Numbered from the stretch's first letter, positions 1 through 7,875 are shown. The stretch: 10,235 nucleotides of DNA from Spongospora subterranea (GCA_900404475.1 OUQQ01000685.1:1-10235), one strand, 5' to 3'. The notes: a model not told the origin generated them from the letters alone. Numbers and translations are program-made.

Positions 1-59
1 ATTACTGAATGGCTAGGGCTGCAATGACAAAGAAATGGTCCAACTTGCTGATGTTCAAG

Positions 60-272
60 CTTTTGTTTCTCCGATATGGTATCGGACTATCATATCTGAA
101 TAAAAAAAATCCGCAAACGGACTATCATTTCTGAACGGAGGGAGTATCAATAAAGTGATGAGTGTTAATCTGAGCTGTTTGCTGGCTGACACATCATAAT
201 CATCTGTTTCAGATAGGGATAACAAAGCGACACTGCCATCGATATCGATCAGTTATTATGAAACGGAGGGAG
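60..272. mobile_element. ends of Stowaway/mariner-like elements
   Basis: The motif ACGGAGGGAG occurs twice in the same orientation, at 135-144 and 263-272, preceded by TGA or TGAA. Read on the minus strand it is CTCCCTCCGT, the classic outer terminal sequence of Stowaway MITEs and some mariner-like elements. The first copy is followed directly by TA, the expected target-site duplication. Inside it, CGGACTATCATWTCTGAA is repeated at 83-100 and 118-135 with one mismatch, as is common in the sub-terminal part of such elements. No transposase and no opposing inverted end was found, so these are fragments or solo ends. Confidence 0.45.
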
Positions 273-289
273 CATTAGGTAATCGGTTG

Positions 290-575
290 TGGACAGCTCG
301 TGTGGTATCTGATAGTAAAGACCAGCTCGAGGGTCTCCCCCGATCGGTTTTATGATGCCGTTGTTGGTGTCAGACCGTGGGCAAGTTTCTCTTCAGCTCG
401 CGACAGTGGATAAACCGTTGAACCTTCGTTTAATCGCTCTCGTGGTGAAGTACAACCTTTGATTGCGTTTGAGCCTGATGAAATACAGGCGCATCCTGAG
501 TTGACAATGACTTGTTGCTACAACAAGGTTCTTGCTTTATCATTAATGAAGGGATTGACATTTAAAAAAGGGGCC
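290..575. other. intergenic, no feature seen
   Basis: No open frame with protein-like character, no RNA gene and no clear repeat was seen here. A short A/T-rich stretch lies near the right edge. Confidence 0.5.
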
Positions 576-581
576 CAGGTT

Positions 582-630
582 AATTCAACCTAGTTTCAAA
601 AAAAACCAACGCAACCAAATTGGTTGAATT
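582..630. repeat. short inverted repeat
   Basis: AATTCAACC at 582-590 pairs perfectly with GGTTGAATT at 622-630 across a loop of 31 bases. It lies about 100 bases before the larger foldback and may belong to the same mobile sequence. Nothing indicates a function. Confidence 0.35.
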
Positions 631-706
631 CGGAACAATAGAGAAGTCCAGACACTCATACATTTTATCGAGACGTGGTTGGGTAAACGTGGTGGAACTC
701 TCAACT

Positions 707-850
707 CATCGAGTATTTTATTGGTCAATTGAGCTGCTCGACCTAAAACAATAAAAAGATATAAGCTTCAACCACAGTTTGAGTTTGTTATTACTTGTTG
801 TTCAAAATCTGACCTTTCGTGACATCGAGTATATTATTGGCCAATTTTGA
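707..850 (+). repeat. direct repeat interleaved with foldback
   Basis: CATCGAGTAT-TTATTGG-CAATT occurs at 707-730 and again at 823-846, with two mismatches in 24 bases. One copy lies just outside the left arm of the inverted repeat at 734-924 and the other lies in its loop. This order suggests a nested or duplicated insertion. Confidence 0.55.
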
Positions 851-924
851 ATCAACAGGTATAATAATAACAAACACAAATTGTGGTTGAAGGTTGTGTC
901 TCATCATTGTTTTAGGTCGAGCAG
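734..924. repeat. foldback (large inverted repeat)
   Basis: The left arm at about 734-793 and the right arm at about 866-924 are imperfect reverse complements. CTGCTCGACCTAAAACAAT on the left matches GGTCGAGCAG preceded by ATTGTTTTA on the right. The inner parts CTTCAACCACA and GTTTGTTATTA are also matched. The stem is about 60 bp, the loop about 72 bases, and there is no coding sequence. The form fits a foldback MITE or two abutting terminal inverted repeats. A clear target duplication was not identified. Confidence 0.6.
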
Positions 925-929
925 GTAAA

Positions 930-1688
930 AACGCATCAGGATCAAAGTAAGAAGCGATTCCCGTTTCGTCCAGAACGCTGACGCAGAAGTCGCAAAAGTA
1001 TTTTTGGCGGCAGCGTTGTGACCGACATCACGAATTTCAAACTGAATGAAGGTAGCCAATAACACTCGGTCAATTAACTTACGACTTGGTCGGGGGTTAA
1101 CCGCACGGAAGCTGAACGACCGTTCCGGCCAGCTCCATAACAGACTAAATCGAAGAACGGAGATTATCGGAGGAAGAAGTGGAGCCAGGAAGCCCTTACA
1201 AAAGAGGGTAGTGATCACTAATGCCACAGGAGGGAAAGAAGAAGAGAAGAAAAGTAAGATGGGAGAAGAAGAAGGAGGATAAAGACTAGAGGATATCGAA
1301 TCAATAGAAGTGTGGTTTATTTGACACGTCAAATCAGTTCAGGTGACTGTAAAATGACTGTAAAATGCATGACCACAATGCATGACAGCATGACACGGGA
1401 TTGCTCCTCCAAAGAAAAGCGTACGACGTGCGATTAGGGGGAACTCAGTGGCCGGAGCGAATAGTTAGGTAACGTGGTTTGGCACAGCAACTGGTCCTGT
1501 GTCGACAGATTAACTCAAACGAATGTCAATCACTGTAACGTGTATAATCATCAACATATCGGACACGATTTCGGTTTTTAATCATTGTACAATGATGCAG
1601 ATGTGGAGGAATGCAGTGGCCGACGTCCGAGATTAATTCTACAAACATCCCGGGAAATTTGCGTTCATTCACTTTGACCCATTGTCCC
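930..1688. other. intergenic, purine-rich tract, no secure gene
   Basis: Open frames on both strands here lack domains, a signal peptide or a codon pattern that would favour either one. A purine-rich G/A tract at about 1229-1284 creates the Lys/Glu-rich end of a plus-strand frame and the Ser/Pro-rich start of a minus-strand frame, so both look like composition artefacts. At 1340-1395 there are small tandem repeats: TGACTGTAAAA twice and AATGCATGAC twice. Confidence 0.4.
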
Positions 1689-1925
1689 ATGATGAGATTT
1701 CTTACAACATCGTCTGTTCTAGTCTTCCTGACAGTATCAGGTTTTACTGTTTTACAAGTAAAAAGCTCTATTGATTCAGCATTAACGTCTAAGGAAATCA
1801 AAACCCTTCTGGTTGAGATTCGTAATGAAATGAAAGAAATGAACCTCGAGGTACAAGAAATGAAACTCGAGGTACAAGAAATGAACCCCGAGGCACAAGT
1901 AACAACCAACCCAGATACTGGTTGA
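1689..1925 (+). CDS. small secreted coiled-coil protein, hypothetical
   Basis: This encodes about 78 aa from tandem ATG codons at 1689 and 1692. Residues 1-25 look like a signal peptide: MMRF, then a hydrophobic core (SSVLVFLTVSGFTVL), then a polar region. After residue 30 the protein is a charged amphipathic helix. Three consecutive heptads, MNLEVQE, MKLEVQE and MNPEAQV, are encoded by three 21 bp DNA repeats. I do not recognise the family; secretion and self-association through a coiled coil are inferences from the sequence. The frame stays open for 34 codons beyond the TGA at 1923-1925 (ending LTPGSL), so the stop could be a recent truncation or an unrecognised intron boundary; GTAACA at 1902 could act as a donor. 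A 189-codon frame lies antisense but has no recognisable domain. I judge the plus strand the likelier gene. Confidence 0.5.
   Translation: MMRFLTTSSVLVFLTVSGFTVLQVKSSIDSALTSKEIKTLLVEIRNEMKEMNLEVQEMKLEVQEMNPEAQVTTNPDTG
1839..1901 (+). repeat. three tandem 21 bp heptad-encoding repeats
   Basis: Three in-frame units at 1839-1859, 1860-1880 and 1881-1901 share ATGAA-C-CGAGG-ACAAG-A. Each encodes one seven-residue heptad of the coiled coil. The first two differ by two bases and the third by a few more, which suggests recent unit duplication inside the gene. Confidence 0.75.
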
Positions 1926-2224
1926 CTCATCATTTCTGTAGTTAAAACAACGAAAGTAGGTGACCATCCAGAAGTGTCAGCCGACAACGTCAATATGCAG
2001 CCCGAATGGTACCTAACACCAGGTTCACTATGACAAACATAGCATAAGAAGTTATTGTGTCTTCTGTTTTGTCGAGATGTACTTGTAAAGCGCATTCGCC
2101 ATCGTCACACGAGTTGGTTGTTATAGTGAATGTACTTGTACTATCCGATTGAGATGTTTTCCACAAGCAGTGATGTGAGGAGAAAATGACAATGCCAATC
2201 TTTAAAGGGACTTTTCAAACCCAT
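1926..2224. other. downstream of coiled-coil gene, no separate gene
   Basis: The first 105 bases continue the open frame of the upstream gene after its TGA and end at another TGA at about 2030. I see nothing I can name in the rest, and no AATAAA close to the stop codon. Confidence 0.4.
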
Positions 2225-2737
2225 TCAAATACATGAACATATCTTGTCCGTTTGATCATGTAATACAACCAGCCAGTAAACATCATAAATTGTCCCAAAT
2301 TCAATGCTGTGCACTGATACTGAGAGATGGAATGCGGATTCTTCAGATTCCTCAACTATGAAAAACCACTGTACTTTAGCAGCCCGTTCCGAGCAGATGC
2401 GATTATTCTGGTGAACAATTGTGTATATGAGGGTGACAGGAGTGGTAATCCAGGTCAACATCCAATGGTACAAAATGGACTTGACAACAATGTATTGAAG
2501 ATAAACGGTCAACAGCCGCCATGAAAGTCTAATGGACAATATAACACAACTATATGTTGAAAAAAGATGGTCAATACGAGGAGACATAAGTTTACAATAA
2601 GTATAGATTGCAACTGAGGAAATCTGGTGTTTCCCTGTGCGCATTAGAGATTTCGACATCTGTTGGCCAAACCCGAAATCGATGGGCAGAAATTCTGAAA
2701 TGGGATGTTGGATTGTCTGCACATCAGAGCATCCCAT
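2225..2737 (-). CDS. hypothetical hydrophobic ORF, possible exon
   Basis: This is an open frame of about 170 codons from an ATG at 2737 on the minus strand. It is longer than expected by chance at this base composition (my rough estimate is well below one such frame per window). The middle is strongly hydrophobic and rich in Leu, Val, Ile, Tyr and Trp, with two possible membrane segments (CVILSIRLSW, and later WITTPVTLIYTIV). A more acidic C-terminal part follows. No family was recognised and there is no signal peptide at the ATG, so it could be an internal exon of a larger minus-strand gene. A phase 0 acceptor (CTAGTCAG) lies just upstream of the frame. The opposite strand has shorter frames that also look plausible, so strand is not settled. 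Confidence 0.25.
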   Translation of the reverse strand: MGCSDVQTIQHPISEFLPIDFGFGQQMSKSLMRTGKHQISSVAIYTYCKLMSPRIDHLFSTYSCVILSIRLSWRLLTVYLQYIVVKSILYHWMLTWITTPVTLIYTIVHQNNRICSERAAKVQWFFIVEESEESAFHLSVSVHSIEFGTIYDVYWLVVLHDQTDKICSCI

Positions 2738-2755
2738 TGTATCAATAGGTATCAA

Positions 2756-3327
2756 CTGACTAGCTCATGCTCCCCCTGGATAAAGCGAACACTACATGAA
2801 ATAACCACCTTTTCAGGAACGACATCCACCTTAATGTCAAAAGGATTTTTTATTAACAACAAATTCAAAAGATTCCTCCAAAACGACACTGAAATTCCCT
2901 AATGCGGTAGATCTTGATTCCCGAAATTTCAACAATGAAGCATTGTCTCTTATTGAATCCCGATAATCAGAGATGTGTGGAGACTCACGACGAATGAAAT
3001 AATGGTCAGGCCAATGCTGATTGCGTTGCTTGGTTAATATGCCGTCAGATGTTCCCTCACCCAAATTTGTGCTCCCGATATCCTGTAATTCCCAAGAATT
3101 CTATGCCCTCCCAAAACATAACATAAAATTGAAATCGAGACCCATTATCGTCAATTGCCTCGTTGGTTCATGAGAAAACTGCTGGATTCTGTCAAACCTA
3201 CGATGTGTGCGATCAGCGAACTCCAGTTTATCATTGAACAATGACGTGGGATCGGCACCGTTAGCCCTTTTCAATGTATAACTTTCAGGTTTGAATATGC
3301 ATAATGGTTTGATCAATATCAACACGT
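2756..3327. other. unresolved stretch, possibly minus-strand exons
   Basis: Both strands carry frames of 65-111 codons, a length expected by chance here. On the minus strand several short frames can be linked by GT-AG introns of 40-60 bp. However, several different linkings are possible and none is supported by a recognised domain, so no gene is called. Confidence 0.3.
2914..2958. repeat. diverged copy of block at 3471-3538
   Basis: TTGATTCC followed by GAAATTTCAACAATG and GTCTCTTATT matches TTGATTCC, GAAATTTGAACAATG and GTCTCTTATT at 3471-3538 in the same order and orientation. The second site carries extra bases between the blocks. This suggests an old duplication spaced by about 560-580 bases. 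The reading frame is not conserved between the copies, so it may be non-coding. Confidence 0.35.
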
Positions 3328-3868
3328 TCAATAACTGGATCCACCGCTGGCTTTGGTGCGAAAACGATTGTAATGCGCTGACGCGATCAACTGTTTTGGG
3401 AGTTTCATCATCTGTACCGCAATCATATCGAGACAATCACGATTCGGTTGATCCTTTCAATACAATCTGTTTGATTCCAGATTCCGCCTCAGAAATTTGA
3501 ACAATGCACTTTTTTCGCAGTATCGTCTCTTATTCGTCTTGTGAAAAGGAAGGTGACGGCCTCCGCTGACAACATTATATCTACGGTAGCAATCTTCGAA
3601 GAAAATGACAACCGCTGGTTCGTGACGAAAAGTGACATACCAAGTGCAAGGAAGCGTTTGTTATCCATCTGTCGTGGAGCGATGGGAGGTAGGCAATCCA
3701 CTATGTAAACCAACCTCTTACGATCACGACACATCCAACTTCGGCAATCTTGAAGTACTTTAGGAGTATAGAATCAGTCAGATCTTTCACACAGATGCCG
3801 TTATTGTCCTGGTCTTTCAGTTCTCCGTATTCGTAAAGTGTTTCAAGCAGGTTTTTATCGATGATTTA
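3328..3868 (-). CDS. possible three-exon minus-strand gene fragment
   Basis: Three frames connect through introns of the same size class as those in the main gene. The first exon (about 3868-3722) includes ELKDQDNNGICVKDL, which resembles a degenerate EF-hand loop lacking one residue. It ends at donor GTAAGAG (3721), and the 53 bp intron ends in GACAG (3669). The second exon (3668-3510) is 53 codons and starts at MDNKRF. The next intron, 3509-3454, is 56 bp. The third exon starts at 3453 with DQPNRD and stops at 3330-3328. All junctions are phase 0. Further upstream a protein-like frame (NKEQQIYDELNNG) would need a one-base shift near an A-rich run at about 3868. A plus-strand frame at 3475-3709 competes with this model. 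No family is recognised. Confidence 0.25.
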
Positions 3869-3889
3869 TGTTTTTTCCAAGTCCGTTAT

Positions 3890-4669
3890 TCAATTCGTCG
3901 TAAATTTGTTGCTCTTTGTTGAAGGAATGATCGTACACACTCCTTATCAGTCGATTTTGAAGTAGGTGCTAAGATTGGCTCAAAAATCGGCAATCCCTCA
4001 ACATTGGTCGATGTTGATCCGTCATTCTTTGTACGGCCGTTCATTTGATTAGTCAATCGCTGCAAAATCATTCATTGCAGGTAACTCGACGTCGGTGCCT
4101 GGGCCCAACACCAGTTCAATCGATATAAAAATCAACAGGAAGTTAGTGAAGTAGTTTATACAATATATGCTGTGTCTGAGAGTGACTAAATGTGCAATGG
4201 CACACAGACATCAACATTGCTCTTGACAGCAGCGTCAATTGTTGAATTGACTAGCGAAATCGTAGCAAGGAAGTGTTATCGTCTACACCCACATAAAATC
4301 TTTCCGATGACGGGATAGGAAGATTAAAGGGCGTTTTTAAACGAAACGAGATGTTACGAGATATCTACCCGTCATTAATTGCTCTCATAAACGGGTTGAA
4401 CCAAACATGGCAGGTCGAATGTCCCTCTCTCCTACGAGAGTGGGTTCGATAAGCAGCAAAACGATATACAGCATGTAGTAGAGCAACGGACCTATCAAAT
4501 GCAGAATTAAACCACAGCAGGAAAGTTGAATAGATGGGAGAGGATAACCGGGTATCTGAACCCATGTTTATGACACATAGAACTGTTCGTGCCTCATCTT
4601 TGACTCTGAACTCATCTTTGCTCCCTTTGGCGAACCGCGCTCATGTTGTTGCGCCATCTTATTCCTCCA
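3890..4669. other. intergenic region upstream of the main gene
   Basis: No secure gene. A 61-codon minus-strand frame at 3886-4071 starts with ATG and could be part of the doubtful minus-strand gene. CTCATCTTTG is repeated at about 4593 and 4610, just before the main gene, and lies in its probable 5' leader or promoter. No clear TATA box was identified. Confidence 0.35.
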
Positions 4670-6939
4670 ATGCGTGTCCTCAAGTTGTTGGGATTGCTGC
4701 TGGTGGCGATTAGACCGATTCGATCTGTGACAACCCAACCTGGTCATGGTTGGAGCGAACCGCTTGGCTCAGGTCAGGCCAATGTCGCCTCAAGAATCGC
4801 CTCCTCGACTTTCTCGGTATGGATGACGGAATGCCGCTTAAAAGAATTGCCAAATTCTGAGGTCCTTGCAGGATACCAAGTCGCAGTCGCATGAGTGGAC
4901 AATGCACCATGACAAGACCCAAGGTTTACACAATCCAGGATTCGAATATTCGAAATTTGAGTCAAATTTGCTGCCAGGCAATTCCTTGTTGGCGTTTTAT
5001 TTTTCCACCATCAATGGGGTCGACATGTTTGGTGAAAGTTCTTCAATGAATGTCGTGGTTCAGTTCATATTCAAATAGGGATTCGGCTAGTTAAGTGCGT
5101 TTATAGGAACGGCACTTGGGCCCGGGTTCGAAAATTGACGCGTCCCATATCAGTATCGATTCTCAACAGTTACGCCAAGAGCGCGAGAACCTCCATTGCC
5201 TGATCGATCTAAATCGACCTCCTATTGATTCGGAAATCTTGCCATCAAAAAATTTTCTCGAGAATCTCGTGCCCGATAACAGAAACGCCCACCAGTTTGG
5301 TGACAGTTCTTCCAGAAACTTAGCCGTTCAGTCCATGTTTAAATAGTGTTTGGGTTTGCTAAGTTCTTCTTAGGATTGGAACCCGAACACGAGTTCAAAC
5401 CGTGATGAATCCCGTATCAGTATTGATGGTCAACAGTCAATTGAAAGCGAAGAGGGCAACACTTTCGATTACCGCAATGAGCATACGATTATTTCGAAAC
5501 CCCAACCTGTTGACGTTCGTGAGAATTTCGTGCCAGTAAGAGATTGTCGATAATCGTGATTACCATTATCTGCTTATGGCGTACTAGGATGGATTACCGA
5601 AGCGCACTCACAAAATGGTTCTGTTTCGTAATGCCAAGTACTTGGCGGGATTGAGAATGCTCTGTCGGCACCTAAACTGGAACCTGGATGAAGTCAAAGA
5701 CTATGATAGCCTCTGTGTGTTTTTGGTCAGAACTCTAGTTCCCCGCTCTGTTTGGGATTTGATGATCACAAACGGTCTCGTCTGTTAGGGAAAGGGGACG
5801 AATCCTGAGCAGGCCGAGTTTCACGACAGTGTCGCCATACCGGAACACATAATAGAACTACTGTTCGTCGGAAAATCAGGGAGGGATAAGGTTGAGGTCG
5901 GACAAAACAACATCGATTTTTTTGATAGTAGGAAACTTGCCAAGGCAACCAGCACCCTGCAAAAACTGATCCTAATTTCGAATTTTGTTTTGAAACTGGT
6001 CTCTTGCAGAAGATCGCTCTGCAGTATTCGTCCTAATGTGATTGATTGTCTCAAGCGAACCTGTATCCCCGTACTTCAATGTCTTGTGAAATGCTGTGGC
6101 AAAGACATGGACCTGTTCCAGACACATTGGGGAATGCGTTTCAACCACCGTCATTTTGGATCGAGATGCTGCCCTGGTCGTGGATCAAATCAGAACATCT
6201 GCGTTTCCCAGAAAAAGAAAATCGTCAGAATCCCTGACAACAGGTATTCATTCGTTTTTTCTTGAAAACACTAATGAACGTGTGTGCTTTCAGAGACAAA
6301 TACTCCGGTTTATTGGACCTCAATGCTTTTGTTGTTGCTATTTCAACGTCAAAAACCGCAGAAGAGAAACTCAAATTGTGCTGCGAATTCTACGAGAAAT
6401 ACCAATCATGTGGCCCCGTTGATCGTAAGCTCCGATCATATTATTTCCGCACTCCAAAACCCATCTGGGGGTGCTTTGTTCATCACTGTGGCCGAAATGT
6501 AAATGAGTGGATTCGAAAATGGGGCTCTCAATTCACACATGGGGAATTTAGAAATCGGAAATGTCAGGGATTGAAGTCCCATCTTTGCGGATCAGACAAC
6601 CCACCATTTGACATTCCTGCAAGACTTGAATTTCCCCATAAATCAACCCGAGACCTTCTCCCAGCGCTTTCCGAAATTCTCGAAGTGTATGATCAGTTCA
6701 TGATTGCGAAGACAACATCACAGAGATCGCCTCACCCGGCTTTAACCAATTTGGTCAGAGAATGCTTTCGTCCTATCAACAATTGTTTACATCGTCATTG
6801 CGCTGGAAGTGTTGAGGAATTTATTCGGAGATGGGGAGAATCAGTACGCTACACCAGGTTCAGTCGCAATTGCTGTCCTGGAACAGGCAGAAAGAAATCT
6901 GATGTCTGTCAATATAATTCTTGGTCACCCCATGGTTAG
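4670..6939 (+). CDS. secreted protein with three novel Cys-rich modules
   Basis: This is a reconstructed seven-exon gene: 4670-4816, 4872-5057, 5107-5325, 5374-5535, 5588-5737, 5789-6243 and 6294-6939. The introns are 55, 49, 48, 52, 51 and 50 bp, all GT-AG; the first five are phase 0 and the last is phase 2. The product is about 654 aa. Residues 1-19 (MRVLKLLGLLLVAIRPIRS) form a good signal peptide. An in-frame ATG at 4643 would lengthen it by nine residues. Residues 50-238 are hydrophilic and come from duplicated exons. Residues 342-426, 446-538 and 561-645 are three repeats of one module with the pattern C-x4-C-G, then (W/F)(I/L)-x2-(W/H)-WG, F, C(C)-P-G and a final C. Disulphide bonding outside the cell is inferred. 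The weakest part is the intron at 5738-5788, which removes an in-frame TAG. I do not recognise the family. Confidence 0.7.
4872..5587 (+). repeat. tandemly duplicated exon-intron units
   Basis: There are three consecutive units, 4872-5106, 5107-5373 and 5374-5587, each an exon beginning AG|GA in phase 0 plus its following intron. Units 1 and 2 match at the exon end (FGESSSMNVV against FGDSSSRNLA) and through the intron, which starts GTTCAGT in both. Units 2 and 3 match near the exon start: 27 of 34 bases agree between 5137-5170 and 5404-5437, encoding ISIDSQQ and ISIDGQQ. In exon matches most changes fall in third codon positions or are conservative. The introns differ by one base in length, which explains why adjacent exons sit in different frames. 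Confidence 0.65.
5738..5788 (+). other. proposed 51 bp intron that decides the frame
   Basis: Exon 5 and exon 6 are in the same frame, separated by one TAG at 5786-5788. A phase 0 intron from GTTCCC (5738) to CTGTTAG (5788) removes the stop and has the same length as the other five introns. Other phase 0 donors at 5717 and 5726 would give 72 and 63 bp. If unspliced, the protein would end after residue LVC and the cysteine-rich part would be untranslated or a separate gene. Confidence 0.5.
5948..6909 (+). repeat. three copies of a Cys-rich protein module
   Basis: The modules are at about 5948-6202, 6310-6588 and 6655-6909. Their cores read CLVKCCGKDMDLF-THWG, CFVHHCGRNVNEWI-KWG and CLHRHCAGSVEEFI-RWG. 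Each is followed by a Phe and then CCPG, CQG or CCPG, with a last Cys 8-10 residues later. The DNA copies are strongly diverged and only the protein pattern is kept, which points to old duplication under selection. The intron at 6244-6293 falls between modules 1 and 2, and none separates modules 2 and 3. Confidence 0.75.
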
Positions 6940-6987
6940 ATAACGGTTGACCCTCCAATAACTCAACAAACAAGGTAGATCATGTCA

Positions 6988-6993
6988 AATAAA
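6988..6993 (+). terminator. AATAAA polyadenylation signal
   Basis: AATAAA lies 49 bases after the TAG stop of the cysteine-rich gene, a normal distance for a eukaryotic mRNA 3' end. Cleavage would be expected within the next 10-30 bases. Confidence 0.5.
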
Positions 6994-7774
6994 CATGATG
7001 GGCTTAACGGTAGTTTCACAAAGGGTCATATGATATTCTCTTTTATGGGATTCTGGTCAACATTGGCCGAGATACATATGTGTATTCAACATCTTCCTCC
7101 GCTATTGACTACCTAGGTAGGCAACTCATGCTCGATTGATTTTGTTGTTAATGAATGGTTGGAGTCGGCTACCATCAGATATGGTGGCAGTCCAAAAGAT
7201 GACAATTGATTCCACCCCAATAGAGAACAACCGACTCGTCTTCGGGTTGGAGATCGTGTACCAGGATAAGCGTAAAATGTTTGACACAAACCCAATTACT
7301 GAGTAAAAGGGAAAACGCTCCACGATAAATCGACTTGTCGACATGGGATAGAACCGATTTCGGAATAATCAAATGGGATATAAAATACGGATTGTGAGAT
7401 GTTATATATCCAGCCAACAATCACAATAAAAGTGTTCCTAAATTAGACGATATCGGTCGAGGGAGTCTGTTGCCATATTTCACCTGAAGGTCAACGGTCA
7501 AGGTATGATTCCAATAACACGACATCGCCGACCACGACACTATTTTCGAAACTCAGTCATCTCCATTCAGTGCGATTTGATCACCCAACCTTTCCTCAGC
7601 TATGATCTGACCCATTGTCGCTGAAATCACGCTCCGAATTCCAGAACTTGCAATACCGTTCTAACAGCGTTCAAGGACACCCATCGCGCGTTGATCAAGC
7701 GGCTGTTCAATCAATACGCTGGTCATTTGATCATCGTCGACGACAGTTACAAGGTTTTTGGTTAAAACTGAATT
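6994..7774. other. intergenic, no feature seen
   Basis: Overlapping minus-strand frames of 60-81 codons at 7113-7420 are within chance expectation and show no motif. No repeat or RNA gene was seen. Confidence 0.45.
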
Positions 7775-7875
7775 CCCGTTCTGGAGTAGCGCCACAATAC
7801 CGGGACATCCTTCGAGGGTGCAGCAAAAAACCTCAGCATAGTCTGGCGACGGCTGTGATTGGCAATGATCAAAGG
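7775..7875 (-). pseudogene. possible ankyrin-repeat relic
   Basis: On the minus strand PLIIANHS (7875-7852) is followed, in another frame, by GCPGIVALLQNG (7810-7775). These resemble the TPLIIA and GH-x-x-IV-x-LL-x-x-GA parts of successive ankyrin repeats. A frame change between them would make this a decayed copy. The match is short and could be chance. Confidence 0.25.

Noticed and set aside
904..1332. 142-codon minus-strand frame
   Set aside because: Its Ser/Pro-rich part is the complement of a purine-rich tract, and frames of this length are not rare by chance here. No domain or signal was seen.
3101..3436. 111-codon minus-strand frame
   Set aside because: About one or two frames of this length are expected by chance. 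It joins in phase to no neighbouring frame by a short intron, and conflicts with the frame of the proposed third exon.
3475..3709. Plus-strand frame with protein-like text (IFEENDNRWFVTKSD)
   Set aside because: It is short, has no family match, and overlaps the minus-strand exon model. Neither is proven, so it is kept only as a competitor.
4977..5106. Non-canonical GG-AG and GA-AG introns after exons 2 and 3, placed by alignment with the exon 4 donor
   Set aside because: Canonical GTTCAGT donors at 5058 and 5326 give 49 and 48 bp introns, phase 0, and keep the conserved FG-SSS residues in the exons.
5116..5130. GGGTTCGAA as a tRNA T-loop (box B)
   Set aside because: It lies inside exon 3 and no tRNA arms pair around it.
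5766..6154. Minus-strand frames across the cysteine-rich gene
   Set aside because: They are antisense shadows of exon 6, which has repeated, patterned protein sequence.
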